Source: Symsagittifera roscoffensis (lineage: Eukaryota; Xenacoelomorpha; Acoela; Convolutidae). Taken from it: a DNA stretch of 64,000 nt. The position numbers and the translations under genes were made by a program. Positions 1 to 10,333 of this stretch are shown here, piece by piece. The stretch lies in the NCBI RefSeq assembly GCF_963678635.1, contig NC_087069.1, positions 36,375,959-36,439,958 of the forward strand, in the 5' to 3' direction. The notes under the pieces are model-generated. The model had not been told where the DNA came from. It saw only the letters and a program-made list of their open reading frames with translations, and did no database searches. How positions within the stretch are numbered: the first letter of the stretch is position 1; each line of letters begins with the position of its first letter.

Positions 1-2
1 TA

Positions 3-1442
3 ATTGTCAACCACATGAAAGCTGAGTTAGAACAGTTATTCGTTGTTAATAAAGTCAAAGTTCAGTTCAAGTGCCTAATTATAGTTGCCGATATTCCAGC
101 TAAAGCTAGTGTTCTAAATATGTACAAAAATAATGGTTTTAATGGATGTAATTTATGCACGGCTTTGGGAACAACAATTGGACGGGCGCATAGCTACTAC
201 CCTTTTGAGCAAACTTTTCAATACAGAACTAAAGACGTAAATGAAAAATTTGTAAGACTAGCTGATGTTCTAAATGAGGAAAAAATTGTTTTTAATGTAG
301 TGGGAGTCAAAAGACGGAGTTGTTTCGATTTCATTGTTCCTAATCTGCCTTTATCTGCTGGCGTAGACTATATGCACTGCGTTTTGCTTGGTGTATATAA
401 AAGTCTTTTAAATTTGCAGCTTACACAATTAAGTGCTTTGCAAAAGAAAAAATTTAACGAGGAGATAAAAAAACTAAACGCTCCAAACGAGTTGATCGTT
501 CATGCGCGGAAAATTCGCGGATTAAATGATTTGGGTCACTTCAAAGCGAACGAATTTTTTAACTATTTTTTGTTTATCGGAGTTGCTCTAATGAAAGAAC
601 TGTTACACCAGCCGTTTTACGATTACTATTTATGTCTTGTATTTGGAATTCGTCTTCTCCTTGAATCTTGTAAATCGGAGGACATAGATGCTGCAGAAAA
701 GTATTTAAATAGTTTTTGTAGAAACACAGCACGGTTTTTCGGCGACTACAAGGCGGAGACGATGAATGTACATTTGTTGAGACACATGGCTTATCAATGT
801 AGAAACTATGGACCACTTTATCTCTTCTCTGCAATGAGTTTTGAATCCCAGAACAGACAACTTGCCAATCTATTCACGGGAACACACTCTCACTGCAGAA
901 TCATTTGCCGCAGGTATATACAGCAACGACTTTTGCTTTCATATAATGTTGAAGACGATCACCTTACTTCTTTGTTGTCCGACTGGTTGTCAGTAGAAAC
1001 TCGGCCCAGTATTTCTCAAATTACTGGGAATATTGTCCACACAGATTTATTAGGTTATGGAAAATTGCTTTACCCCGACGCGATTTTCATGTCACGTTCA
1101 ATCGTTGATGGAGTTTTGTTTGACTCAACATCTTATAGCAGAAACAAAAGAGGTCCGAATAGTTTTATTTGTTACACGGATGGTCATCAAAAAAAGTATG
1201 GTCAGATACAGTATTTTGTGATAATGGGCGAGAAGTCGTTGGCAAGTGGCATCAAATATGCGTGTATCACAAAAATTGAAATAATAAGTCCAGTGGGACC
1301 TGTGCCCAGATACTACTTCACTGCAGAAAAAACCGAGTCTACAGATCTAATCAAAGCTGCTGATTGGGAAAAAATGCTCTGCATCGAGACTGAAAACAAT
1401 ACTTATTTATTCGAATTATGTAAATTCTTTGACCATAAATAA
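3..1442 (+). CDS. TNP2/EnSpm-like transposase, C-terminal part (5' end outside window)
   Basis: The reading frame is open to the left window edge and ends at TAA 1440-1442, giving at least 475 codons from the first visible ATG at position 15 without an intron. The start at 15 is probably internal, since the frame continues upstream. Motifs typical of metazoan proteins with a TNP2-like (CACTA/EnSpm-type) transposase domain are visible: ADIPAKASVLNMY, a NGCNLC cysteine pair, GTTIGRAHSYYP, the VPNLPLS..DYMHCVLLGVYK block with its Asp-x-Met-His motif, ANEFFNYFLF, NVHLLRHMAYQ, FSAMSFESQNRQL and a CRIICRR segment. The known role of the family is cut-and-paste DNA transposition in the nucleus. No terminal inverted repeats are recognised downstream, so it may be an immobile copy or a domesticated gene. 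Family assignment is from remembered motif patterns; activity is unknown. Confidence 0.8.
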   Translation: MVNHMKAELEQLFVVNKVKVQFKCLIIVADIPAKASVLNMYKNNGFNGCNLCTALGTTIGRAHSYYPFEQTFQYRTKDVNEKFVRLADVLNEEKIVFNVVGVKRRSCFDFIVPNLPLSAGVDYMHCVLLGVYKSLLNLQLTQLSALQKKKFNEEIKKLNAPNELIVHARKIRGLNDLGHFKANEFFNYFLFIGVALMKELLHQPFYDYYLCLVFGIRLLLESCKSEDIDAAEKYLNSFCRNTARFFGDYKAETMNVHLLRHMAYQCRNYGPLYLFSAMSFESQNRQLANLFTGTHSHCRIICRRYIQQRLLLSYNVEDDHLTSLLSDWLSVETRPSISQITGNIVHTDLLGYGKLLYPDAIFMSRSIVDGVLFDSTSYSRNKRGPNSFICYTDGHQKKYGQIQYFVIMGEKSLASGIKYACITKIEIISPVGPVPRYYFTAEKTESTDLIKAADWEKMLCIETENNTYLFELCKFFDHK

Positions 1443-1475
1443 GAAAAGGGTAAATTAAAAGTTGGATTGAATTAA

Positions 1476-1481
1476 AATAAA
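1476..1481 (+). promoter_or_regulatory. Poly(A) signal AATAAA of the transposase gene
   Basis: A canonical AATAAA lies 34 bases after the TAA stop at 1440-1442. The position fits a short 3' UTR. No experimental support is available from the sequence. Confidence 0.45.
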
Positions 1482-2775
1482 AGAATTTCCCTCCTAATAT
1501 TTTCTTAAAGATGATTTCAAAATTTTTTTCTGAGTGAAAAAGAAAGACGGCTGCTGGTTGCTGTTAAATCTCATAAGTTTTTGCAACCAAACTGATACAA
1601 AGTAACATTCAGGAAATCGGAAAAGCTGTGTTTCTGCAATGTGCGTCTAGATTGTCTTGGTGCCTGCGTCCCAGCATCTGAAAAATTTTTGAGGTGGATA
1701 AGACGTATTCTCCTGAACTTGGCCTAGAAAGAAACTTGGCAAAATTTGGTTCTCGAGATTAACTGGTTTCATGGTTCTATTTTTGCATGCGGCTGTTAAT
1801 TCGAAAAGTATTAGAAGTTGATTACTGGAGTTTTTCGATAAAAATCTTTCAAAAAGGTGTGTTTGCTATTTTGAGCCTTTTGATCATCTTGGAAAAAAAT
1901 CTTAGGGCTATCATAGAGGTTATCTATGTGGTTTATTTGCTCAAAAGTGCTTTTTTCTAAGTCAGCTCAAAAGTGCTTACAGTGGAGGCAGCAAGGAAAA
2001 TTAGCCAGATTGAACACTTCATAAAATCCATAATTTTCAAGATATTTTGAAAATTGAAGTTGGTAATAAAGCATCTAGTAAAGCAACTTTCATTCACGTT
2101 TGTTTTCATTTTTTAGTTTTTGTTATTTTTTTCGTTTTCAGAGAAAAGTTACTTTTTATTGTTTTTCGCTTTTCAAATAATTCGAAATTACTTATATTAA
2201 TGCTGGTAAGATGTTTGATTTGTGGGTTGACAAGACACCTTTTTTGTACTCCCTGAAAATTGTATGTTATGAACCTTTTTCAAACAAACTTTGATCAAAC
2301 TTTTTTCTGTTTAAAAAAGGTAGTAATTTTTTTGAATGTTCTTTTCAAGAAATCTTTTTTTCTCATTTTCACTTTTTTGCTTTTCTCTAACAAGGATATT
2401 TGTACACACCTAATTTCATTTACTTAACAGTGTATTTCTTAGAACCCGTGCTTAATAAAATGAATTTTTGTGAACAGCGAAAAGTTCCTGAGTAATTGAA
2501 TACCGGCAATTCTGAATGAAAACCATTTTGCATTTTAAAAAATTTATCCGGTATACTGGATCCAGGTAGGTTGCTCAATCGGTCCCTTGGGGACCGGCAG
2601 AGGGAGCAGCGGTAACTATAAATTTTATGCTTTAATCTGAAATTCGCCCTTTTGAAATTAAGTCAACGGAGATTGTTCAAATTCTTTCAATACTGTTCTT
2701 TTATCGTCAATTATGAGCTTGCAATCAGGATGCTTAGTTTTTTAAAGAATTGTAAAACACTCCAACGTTTAACGT
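1482..2775. other. Spacer between the transposase and the satellite array
   Basis: A+T-rich sequence with many T runs and no credible coding frame. The only structure noticed is a perfect 7-bp hairpin at 2580-2596 (stem CGGTCCC, loop TTG), in a slightly more G+C-rich patch at 2565-2620 about 180 bases before the array starts. I see no tRNA or other RNA gene fold around it. Confidence 0.6.
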
Positions 2776-2842
2776 TGTGTAAGGTTAAGGTTGCTTGCTC
2801 GTTCGCTTCGCTCTTGAGGTTTCCAATTTAGCTGAGGCGTTG

Positions 2843-2874
2843 ACAAACTGTGATTTTGCTCGAGCACAGTTTGT
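2843..2874. repeat. Conserved hairpin inside each 340-bp monomer (first instance)
   Basis: In the first monomer a 10-base stem ACAAACTGTG pairs with CACAGTTTGT across a 12-base loop. Most later monomers have 11-base arms, ACAAACTGTGC and GCACAGTTTGT, around the loop ATTTGCTCGC or ATTAGCTCGC. The arms stay intact while other monomer positions vary, although one copy near 7280 has CACATTTTGT. Confidence 0.75.
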
Positions 2875-3793
2875 TTTCAGTTGTGTAGTGATTTTTAAAA
2901 TTAGATTAAATTTTGCTATGCTGTTTTGGCCACTGGCGCAGTTGGAGTCGTCACTGGTGCTGGGTTGGTTCTCTGCCTGGGCTGCCTAATGCAGCAGTTG
3001 TCTTCTTGGACTGTCTCTTCAACCTCAGGTGTGTATGTTCTCCCCTCCCCCTAGTGCTAGCTTAGGTGTTTTTTTTTGCGATCTTTGCCTTGCCCTAGTG
3101 GTTTTTGCTTAGTTTGATGTGTAAGGTGAAGGTTGCTTGCTCCTTCGCTGTGCTGTTGAGGTTTTCAATTTAGCTGAGGGGTTGGCAAACTGTGCATTTG
3201 CTCGCGCACAGTTTGTTTTCTGCTGTGTAGTGCTTTTTTTAAATTATAATAAATTTTGCTTTGCTGTTTTGCATACTGGCGCAGCTGGAGTCGTCACTGG
3301 TGAAGTGCTGGTTCTGTCTGGGCTGCCTAGTGCAGCAGTTGTCAGCCCAGACCGACTCTTCAACCTCAGGTGTGTATGTTCGCCCCTCCCCCTGGTGCTA
3401 GCTTAGGCGTTTTTTGCGTCGTTTGCCTAGCCCTAGCGGTTTTTGCTTAGTCTGGTGTGTAAGGTTAAGGTTGCTTGCGTGTTTGCTGCGCTGTTGAGGC
3501 TTTCAACTTAGCTGAGGGGTTGACAAACTGTGCATTTGCTCTCGCCCAGTTTGTCTGTTGTGTTGCGTATTTTTTTAGGTTATATGAAATTTTGCTATGC
3601 TGTTTAGGCCACCGGAGCAGTTGGAGTCGTCACTGGTGGTCGGCTGGTTCCCAGTCTGGGCTGCCTAGTGCAGCAGTTGTCTGCCTGGACCGACTCTTCA
3701 ACCTCAGGTGTGTATGTTTTCCCCTCCCGCTAGTGCTAGCTTAGGTGTTTTTTGCGTTGTTTGCCTAGCCCTAGTGGTTTTTGCTTAGTTTGA

Positions 3794-6172
3794 TGTGTAA
3801 GGTTAGGGTTGCTTGCTCGTTCGCTGCACTGTTGAGGCTTTCAATTTAGCTGAGGGGTTGGCAAACTGTGCATTTGCTCGCGCACAGTTTGTTTTCTACT
3901 GTGTAGTGTTTTTTTTTAAATTATATTAAGTTTTGCTTTGCTGTTTTGCATACTGGCGCAGCTGGAGTCGTCACTGGTGCTGTGCTGGTTCTGTCTGGGC
4001 TGCCTAGTGCAGCAGTTGTCTGGCTGGATCGACTCTTCAACCTCAGGTGTGTATTTTTTCCCCTACCGCTAGTGCTAGCTTAGGTTTTTTTTGCGTTGTT
4101 TGCCTAGCCCTACTGGTTTTTGCCTAGCCTGGTGTGTAAGGTTAAGGTTGCTTGCTCGTTCGCTGCGCTGTTGAGGCTTTCATTTTAGCTGAGGGGTTGA
4201 CAAACTGTGCATTAGCTCGCGCACAGTTTGTTGTCTGTTGTGTAGTGATTTTTTTAGATAATTTTAAATTTTGCAATGCTGTTTAGGCCACCGGAGCAGT
4301 AGGAGTCGTCACTGGTGCTTGGCTGGTTCTCTGTCTGGGCTGCCTAGTGCAGCAGTTGTCTGCCTGGACCGGCTCTTCAACCTCAGGTTTGTATGTTCTC
4401 CCCTCTCCCTAGTGCTAGCTTAGGTGTTTTTTTGCGTTGTTTGCCTAGCCCTAGTGGTTTTTGCTTAGTCTGGTTTGTAAGGTTAAGGTTGCTTGCTCGT
4501 GCGCTGCGCTGTTGAGGCTTTCATTTTAGCTGAGGGGTTGACAAACTGTGCATTTGCTCGCGCACAGTTTGTTGTCTGTTGTGTAGTGATTTTTTTAGAT
4601 AATATTAAATTTTGCTATGCTGTTTAGGCCACCGGAGCAGTAGGAGTCGTCACTGGTGCTTGGCTGTTTCTCTGTCTGGGCTGCCTAGTGCAGCAGTTGT
4701 CTGCCTGGACCGACTCTTCAACCTCAGGTGTGTATGTTCTCCCCTCCCCCTAGTGCTAGCTTAGGTGTTTTTTGCGTTGTTTGCCTAGCCCTAGTGGTTT
4801 TTGCTTAGTCTGGTTTGTAAGGTTAAGGTTGCTTGCTCGTGCGCTGCGCTGTTGAGGCTTTCATTTTAGCTGAGGGGTTGACAAACTGTGCATTTGCTCG
4901 CGCACAGTTTGTTGTCTGTTGTGTAGTGATTTTTTTAGATAATATTAAATTTTGCTATGCTGTTTAGGCCACCGGAGCAGTAGGAGTCGTCACTGGTGCT
5001 TGGCTGTTTCTCTGTCTGGGCTGCCTAGTGCAGCAGTTGTCTGCCTGGACCGACTCTTCAACCTCAGGTGTGTATGTTCTCCCCTCCCCCTAGTGCTAGC
5101 TTAGGTGTTTTTTGCGTTGTTTGCCTAGCCCTAGTGGTTTTTGCTTAGTTTGATGTGTAAGGTTAGGGTTGCTTGCTCGTTCGCTGCACTGTTGAGGCTT
5201 TCAATTTAGCTGAGGGGTTGGCAAACTGTGCATTTGCTCGCGCACAGTTTGTTTTCTACTGTAGTGTTTTTTTTTAAATTATATTAAGTTTTGCTTTGCT
5301 GTTTTGCATACTGGCGCAGCTGGAGTCGTCACTGGTGCTGTGCTGGTTCTGTCTGGGCTGCCTAGTGCAGCAGTTGTCTGGCTGGATCGACTCTTCAACC
5401 TCAGGTGTGTATTTTTTCCCCTACCGCTAGTGCTAGCTTAGGTTTTTTTTGCGTTGTTTGCCTAGCCCTACTGGTTTTTGCCTAGCCTGGTGTGTAAGGT
5501 TAAGGTTGCTTGCTCGTTCGCTGCGCTGTTGAGGCTTTCATTTTAGCTGAGGGGTTGACAAACTGTGCATTAGCTCGCGCACAGTTTGTTGTCTGTTGTG
5601 TAGTGATTTTTGTAGATAATTTTAAATTTTGCAATGCTGTTTAGGCCACCGGAGCAGTAGGAGTCGTCATTGGTGCTTGGCTGGTTCTCTGTCTGGGCTG
5701 CCTAGTGCAGCAGTTGTCTGCCTGGACCGGCTCTTCAACCTCAGGTTTGTATGTTCTCCCCTCTCCCTAGTGCTAGCTTAGGTGTTTTTTTTGCGTTGTT
5801 TGCCTAGCCCTAGTGGTTTTTTCTTAGTCTGGTTTGTAAGGTTAAGGTTGCTTGCTCGTGCGCTGCGCTGTTGAGGCTTTCATTTTAGCTGAGGGGTTGA
5901 CAAACTGTGCATTTGCTCGCGCACAGTTTGTTGTCTGTTGTGTAGTGATTTTTTTAGATAATATTAAATTTTGCTATGCTGTTTAGGCCACCGGAGCAGT
6001 AGGAGTCGTCACTGGTGCTTGGCTGTTTCTCTGTCTGGGCTGCCTAGTGCAGCAGTTGTCTGCCTGGACCGACTCTTCAACCTCAGGTGTGTATGTTCTC
6101 CCCTCCCCCTAGTGCTAGCTTAGGTTTTTTTTGTGTTGTTTGCCTAGCCCTCGTGGTTTTTGTTCAGTCTGG
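3794..6172 (+). repeat. Higher-order duplication of a three-to-four-monomer block inside the satellite
   Basis: Monomers starting at 3794, 4133 and 4474 share private variants with those starting at 5154, 5491 and 5833. For example, GTTAGGGTTGC and CCCCTACCGCTAG occur in the first pair, and GATAATTTTAAATTTTGCAATG-type variants plus CATTAGCTCG in the second. The block offset is 1,360 bp, four monomers. This indicates unequal exchange of a multi-monomer block. Confidence 0.7.
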
Positions 6173-9096
6173 TTTGTAAGGTTAAGGTTGCTTGCTCGTG
6201 CGCTGCGCTGTTGAGGCTTTCATTTTAGCTGAGGGGTTGACAAACTGTGCATTAGCTCGCGCACAGTTTGTTGTCTGTTGTGTAGTGATTTTTTTAGATA
6301 ATATTAAATTTTGCTATGCTGTTTAGGCCACCGGAGCAGTAGGAGTCGTCACTGGTGCTTGGCTGGCTCTCTGTCTGGGCTGCCTAGTGCAGCAGTTGTC
6401 TACCTGGACGAATCTTCAACCTCAGGTGTGTATGTTCTCCCCTCCCCCTTGTGCTAGCTTAGGTGTTTTTTGCTTTGTTTGCCTAGCCCTCGTGGTTTTT
6501 GCTTAGTCTGGTTTGTAAGGTTAAGGTTGCTTGCTCGTGCGCTGCGCTGTTGAGGCTTTCATTTTAGCTGAGGGGTTGACAAACTGTGCATTAGCTCGCG
6601 CACAGTTTGTTGTCTGTTGTGTAGTGATTTTTTTAGATAATATTAAATTTTGCTATGTTGTTTAGGCCACCGGAGCAGTAGGAGTCGTCACTGGTGCTTG
6701 GCTGGTTCTCTGTCTGGGCTGCCTAGTGCAGCAGTTGTCTGCCTGGACCGACTCTTCAACCTCAGGTGTGTATGTTCTCCCCTCCCCCTAGTGCTAGCTT
6801 AGTTGTTTTTTGCGTTGTTTGCCTAGCCCTAGTGGTTTTTGCTTAGTCTGGTTTGTAAGGTTAAGGTTGCTTGCTCGTGCGCTGAGCTGTTGAGGCTTTC
6901 ATTTTAGCTGAGGGGTTGACAAACTGTGCATTTGCTCGCGCACAGTTTGTTGTCTGTTGTGTAGTGATTTTTTTATATAATAATAAATTTTGCTATGCTG
7001 TTTAGGCCACCGGAGCAGTTGAAGTCGTCACTGCTGCTTGGCTGGTTCTCTGTCTGGGCTACCTAGTGCAGCAGTTGTCTGCATGGACCGACTCTTCAAC
7101 CTCAGGTGTGTATGTTCTCCCCTCTCCCTAGTGCTAGCTTAGGTGTTTTTTGCGTTGTTTGCCTAGCCCTCGTGGTTTTTGCTTAGTCTGGTTTGTAAGG
7201 TTAAGGTTGCTTGCTCGTGCGCTGCGCTGTTGAGGCTTTCATTTTAGCTGAGGGATTGACAAACTGTGCATTTGCTCGCGCACATTTTGTTGTCTGTTGT
7301 GTAGTGATTTTTTTATATAATAATAAATTTTGCTATGCTGTTTAGGCCACCGGAGCAGTTGAAGTCGTCACTGCTGCTTGGCTGGTTCTCTGTCTGGGCT
7401 GCCTAGTGCAGCAGTTGTCTGCCTGGACCGACTCTTCAACCTCAGGTGTGTATGTTCTCCCCTCCCCCTAGTGCTAGCTTAGGTGTTTTTTGCGTTGTTT
7501 GCCTAGCCCTAGTGGTTTCTGCTTAGTCTGGTTTGTAAGGTTAAGGTTGCTTGCGCGTGCGTTGCGCTATTGAGGCTTTCATTTTAGCTGAGGGGTTGAC
7601 AAACTGTGCACTTGCTCGCGCACAGTTTGTTGTCTCTTGTGTAGTGATTCTTTTATATAATATTAAATTTTGCTATGCTGTTTAGGCCACCGGAGCAGTA
7701 GGAGTCGTCACTGCTGCTTGGCTGGTTCTCTGTCTGGGCTGCCTAGTGCAGCAGTTGTCTGCCTGGTCCGACTCTTCAAGCTCAGGTGTGTATGTTCTCC
7801 CCTCCCCCTAGTGCTAGCTTAGGTGTTTTTTGCGTTGTTTGCCTAGCCCTAGTGGTTTTTGCTTAGTCTGGTTTGTAAGGTTAAGGTTGCTTGCTCGTGC
7901 GCTGCGCTGTTGAGGCTTTCATTCTAGCTGAGGGGTTGACAAACTGTGCATTTGCTCGCGCACAGTTTGTTGTCTGTTGTGTAGTGATTTTTTTATATAA
8001 TATTAAATTTTGCTATGCTGTTTAGGCCACCGGAGCAGTAGGAGTCGTCACTGCTGCTTGGCTGGTTCTCTGTCTGGGCTGCCTAGTGCAGCAGTTGTCT
8101 GCCTGGACCGACTCTTCAACCTCAGGTGTGTATGTTCTCCCCTCCCCCTAGTGCTAGCTTAGGTGTTTTTTGCGTTGTTTGCCTAGCCCTAGTGGTTTCT
8201 GCTTAGTCTGGTTTGTAAGGTTAAGGTTGCTTGCTCGTGCGCTGCGCTGTTGAGGCTTTCATTTTAGCTGAGGGGTTGACAAACTGTGCATTTGCTCGCG
8301 CACAGTTTGTTGTCTGTTGTGTAGTGATTTTTTTATATAATATTAAATTTTGCTGTGCTGTTTAGGCCACCGGAGCAGTTGGAGTCGTCACTGGTGCTTG
8401 GCTGGTTCTCTGTCTGGGCTGCCATTGCAGCAGTTGTCTGCCTGGACCGACTTTTCAACCTCAGGTGTGTATGTTCTCCCCTCCCCCTAGTGCTAGCTTA
8501 GGTGTTTTTTGCGTTGTTTGCCTAGCCCTAGTGGTTTCTGCTTAGTCTGGTTTGTAAGGTTAAGGTTGCTTGCTCGTGCGCTGCGCTGTTGAGGCTTTCA
8601 TTTTAGCTGAGGGGTTGACAAACTGTGCATTTGCTCGCGCACAGTTTGTTGTCTGTTGTGTAGTGATTTTTTTATATAATATTAAATTTTGCTATGCTGT
8701 TTAGGCCACCGGAGCAGTTGGAGTCGTCACTGGTGCTTGGCTGGTTCTCTGTCTGGGCTGCCATTGCAGCAGTTGTCTGCCTGGACCGACTCTTCAACCT
8801 CAGGTGTGTATGTTCTCCCCTCCCCCTAGTGCTAGCTTAGGTGTTTTTTGCGTTGTTTGCCTAGCCCTAGTGGTTTCTGCTTAGCCTGGTGTGTAAGATT
8901 AAGGTTGCTTGCTCGTTCGCTGCGCTGTTGAGGCTTTCATTTTAGCTGAGGGGTTGACAAACTGTGCATTTGCTCGCGCACAGTTTGTTGTCTGTTGTGT
9001 AGTGTTTTTTTTTAAATTATATTAAATTTTGCTATGCTGTTTAGGCCACCGGAGCAGTTGGAGTCGTCACTGGTGCTCGGCTGGTTCTCTGTCTGA

Positions 9097-9535
9097 TCTG
9101 TCCAGGGCAACAAATGAGTCTCAGTGAAACAAATGAATGTCATATTTGAAAAAGAAGGAACAGAAATATTAACAATATAACAATTTTTCGAGCAATATAA
9201 CTCAAAATCTGACTTATAGGCTTTTTTCCAATTTCCACCCCCCTGTTTTCTCAAGTTCAATACTTTTAAATTTTTAAAAACGACTTCTAATGTTATAAAC
9301 TTCGTTGGGGGTTGGGAAATTGGAAAAGAGCCCAATTATGTGGTTCATTTTCTTGTTCTTCAACATCTAGCAAGTGTTTTAGTTAAAATATTGAAAATAA
9401 AACATTTCAATAAATCTTTTAAACAGCTTGTTTTTTTGCCTTGTTTGCAAAAAAATTGATCAAAACTGTTTTTAGACCCTTGAATCGATCTGCCCCGGAG
9501 TCTTTTTGAAGTTTTAGTGAGTGGAAATCTATCCA
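9097..9535. other. Unique sequence between satellite and palindrome
   Basis: The array ends abruptly in this unique A+T-rich stretch. Frames on both strands are short and look random. I see no feature here, and I could not recognise the 5' exon of the downstream TIR gene in it. Confidence 0.5.
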
Positions 9536-9927
9536 ACAAAAACTTGGAAACCAGATCTGAGCATCGTAAAATCTTGCCTATTTCAGATCTTGTCCAGACA
9601 TGGTGCATGTTTCGTTTGGACATGGACATGTCTGAATCAGGACTGAGGCAGGCATGGATTCCATCACAAAAGCAGATCTGCTCAAGGCCTGATTCAGACC
9701 TGGGGCACACATGGGTCAGACCTGCTGCAGATCTGCACCAGGTCTGACCCATGTGTGCCCCAGGTCTGAATCAGGCCTTGAGCAGATCTGCTTTTGTGAT
9801 GGAATCCATGCCTGCCTCAGTCCTGATTCAGACATGTCCATGTCCAAACGAAACATGCACCATGTCTGGACAAGATCTGAAATAGGCAAGATTTTACGAT
9901 GCTCAGATCTGGTTTCCAAGTTTTTGT
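9536..9927. repeat. 392-bp near-perfect palindrome without a loop
   Basis: The centre is TGCAGATCTGCA at 9726-9737. Reading outward, the two 196-base arms are reverse complements at every position except the pair 9725/9738 (both C). Symmetry stops at 9535/9928. Each arm contains several variants of a CAGAYVTG word, such as CAGATCTG, CAGACCTG and CAGACATG, so the arms are also internally self-similar. No target-site duplication is seen in the flanks. It lies 84 bases before the splice acceptor of the first visible exon of the TIR gene. It could be a foldback or MITE-like element, a recent inverted duplication, or a sequencing or assembly snap-back artefact. Confidence 0.95.
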
Positions 9928-10011
9928 AAGGTACGGGAAGAGAAATATTTTTATCCTGGTAATTTCTTCCCAGACTCGATAAAAAGTGAAATTCAACCTT
10001 GATCTTCATAG

Positions 10012-10333
10012 GCGTGGATTTGCACAAATGGAAATCACTACGCCAAGAAATCCAGAAACGACTGGTCAAATCCAACTTCCCCAAAGTAGGCGACAAAATA
10101 TACGCCAAATACTTCCAGCACCAGTACTTTCCAGCCAGGGTCGACTCTCTGGACGTTGCCCATCAGACATTCAACATCACGTGGGACGATAACGATACGG
10201 AAGGGAGGGTCGTGGCTGTGACTGACGTAGCCCTGGATAAAGTGCCTGGGAGGGCTGAGATAGGAGTGGGCAGTAATGTGTTGTTCGAGCAGGGCTCTTA
10301 CGGAGCGAGTGGGGACCGGTCGGGAGGCATGCG
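10012..10333 (+). CDS. TIR gene, first visible exon: Tudor-like half a1
   Basis: The acceptor is CTTCATAG ending at 10011 and the donor is GTAATG at 10334. The frame encodes a charged lead-in (KWKSLRQEIQKRL), then PKVGDKIYAKY, a YFPARV strand, WDDNDTEGRVV and VGSNVLFEQGSY. These match the second a half at the end of exon 2 (WDDGDTTGRVV, IGTKVLFPQG). The pattern resembles Tudor/Agenet-type barrels, with the aromatic and acidic WDD loop. Read without splicing, the frame stops immediately after the donor at 10335-10337, which supports an exon end here. Confidence 0.7.

Larger units (their letters stand above)
2776..9096 (+). repeat. Tandem satellite, monomer about 340 bp, about 18.6 copies
   Basis: Head-to-tail copies start at 2776, 3118, 3456, 3794, 4133, 4474, 4814, 5154, 5491, 5833, 6173, 6512, 6852, 7192, 7532, 7872, 8212, 8551 and 8890, giving periods of 337-342 bp. 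The last copy stops after about 207 bp at 9096, where unique sequence begins. Landmarks in each copy are GTAAGGTTAAGGTTGCTTGC, TTTAGCTGAGG, a hairpin around ACAAACTGTG, GTCACTG, CAGCAGTTGTCT, TCTTCAACCTCAGG and GTGCTAGCTTAG. The first three copies are the most divergent, and the copies from about 6512 onward are very similar, the usual pattern of homogenised array interiors and diverged edges. Short frames inside are broken by indels and are not genes. Confidence 0.97.

Noticed and set aside
2565-2620. Possible tRNA-like hairpin
   Set aside because: Only a single 7-bp stem is present; no cloverleaf, A box or B box can be drawn.
2795-3744. Plus-strand frames of 64-89 codons in the first satellite copies
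   Set aside because: They repeat with the monomer and are destroyed by indels in later copies; this is satellite sequence, not a gene family.
2776-9096. Telomere-like GGTTAAGG words
   Set aside because: They occur once per 340-bp monomer and never as a tandem hexamer run.
9360-10108. Overlapping frames across the palindrome on both strands
   Set aside because: The palindrome makes the same peptide text appear on both strands. There is no similarity to known domains and no link in frame to the downstream exon.
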